From assembly GCA_017556595.1 (NCBI GenBank), contig JAFYML010000129.1, positions 1 to 5,801 of the forward strand: 5,801 bases of DNA, written 5' to 3'. Under the pieces are notes generated by a model that searched no databases, was not told the DNA's origin, and was given only the letters and a program-made list of their open reading frames with translations. Position numbers and translations under genes: made by a program. Of the stretch, positions 5,635 through 5,801 are shown piece by piece; positions within the stretch are counted from its first letter, which is position 1; each line of letters opens with the position of its first letter. The DNA is from Bacteroides sp. (lineage in GTDB: Bacteria > Bacteroidota > Bacteroidia > Bacteroidales > Bacteroidaceae).

Positions 5635-5801
5635 TTACATTAAATCTTCTACACTTTTCTTCTTTTTACCCTTTGCATCGCGCTTTGCTTGCTTGGCAGC
5701 TTCCTTTTCAAGATCCTTTGACCAGGCTTCGACATCGGTCTTGATAATGAACTGATATTCGTTATATGACTCGTCCACATTCTTCAAAGTTTTAGAGTCG
5801 G
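5635..5801 (-). CDS. C-terminal fragment of an unidentified protein (enters from right edge)
   Basis: A minus-strand frame runs from the window edge to TAA at 5637-5635 and gives 54 residues. It begins DSKTLKNVDESYNEYQF, continues IIKTDVEAWSKDLEKE, and ends in a lysine-rich tail with KGKKKKSVEDLM. The highly charged, probably helical and disordered end is typical of a cytoplasmic, possibly nucleic-acid-contacting protein, but I do not recognise the family. It converges on the last permease gene, with one base between the two stop codons. The coding call rests on the uninterrupted frame, the plausible amino-acid composition and the exact packing against its neighbour. Confidence 0.65.
   Translation of the reverse strand, partial: DSKTLKNVDESYNEYQFIIKTDVEAWSKDLEKEAAKQAKRDAKGKKKKSVEDLM

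Noticed and set aside
5632..5660. Bidirectional terminator between the convergent genes
   Set aside because: Only a five-base AT-rich stem is visible, too weak to call.

Overview
The window looks like chromosome of a Bacteroidota member, probably order Bacteroidales. The evidence is protein style (a YbhG/YhiI-type adaptor with paired ABC2_membrane_3-type permeases and a TolC-family protein in one tight operon), AT-rich intergenic DNA, start codons mostly without a well-placed Shine-Dalgarno, and one exact match to the Bacteroidota -7 promoter consensus (TAnnTTTG). I cannot name the genus.

Layout: (1) 1-408, minus strand: the start of an unidentified gene (1-58) lies 2 bases downstream of a small hypothetical gene (61-408), apparently one operon reading leftward. 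(2) 409-891: a long divergent intergenic region with no convincing protein gene but unusually structured. It holds four TTAA-headed degenerate repeats at an exact 22-base period (606-693), an intrinsic-terminator-like hairpin with a T-tract pointing toward the efflux operon (683-708), two overlapping and mutually exclusive hairpins around a possible 17-codon leader ORF (728-794), and an 8-base inverted repeat framing the translation start region of the first efflux gene (840-886). (3) 892-5633, plus strand: a four-gene operon encoding an outer-membrane channel (TolC family), a periplasmic adaptor (HlyD family) and two different ABC-2 type permeases. The genes are joined by a 2-base gap, a 4-base overlap and a 17-base overlap. 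(4) 5635-5801, minus strand: the C-terminal end of an unidentified convergent gene whose stop codon is one base from that of the last permease gene.

Together the four proteins would form a trans-envelope exporter: the permease pair in the inner membrane, the adaptor bridging the periplasm, and the TolC-like channel in the outer membrane. The substrate is unknown; small hydrophobic or toxic compounds are the usual guess. The operon is bounded by a divergent gene on the left and a convergent gene on the right, and it encodes no ATP-binding subunit. The ATPase must therefore be supplied from elsewhere, or the system is powered in some other way.

The most interesting points are the missing ATPase and the leader region, which looks like a conditional (attenuation-type) control element. 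The leader model rests on base-pairing seen by eye and is inference.
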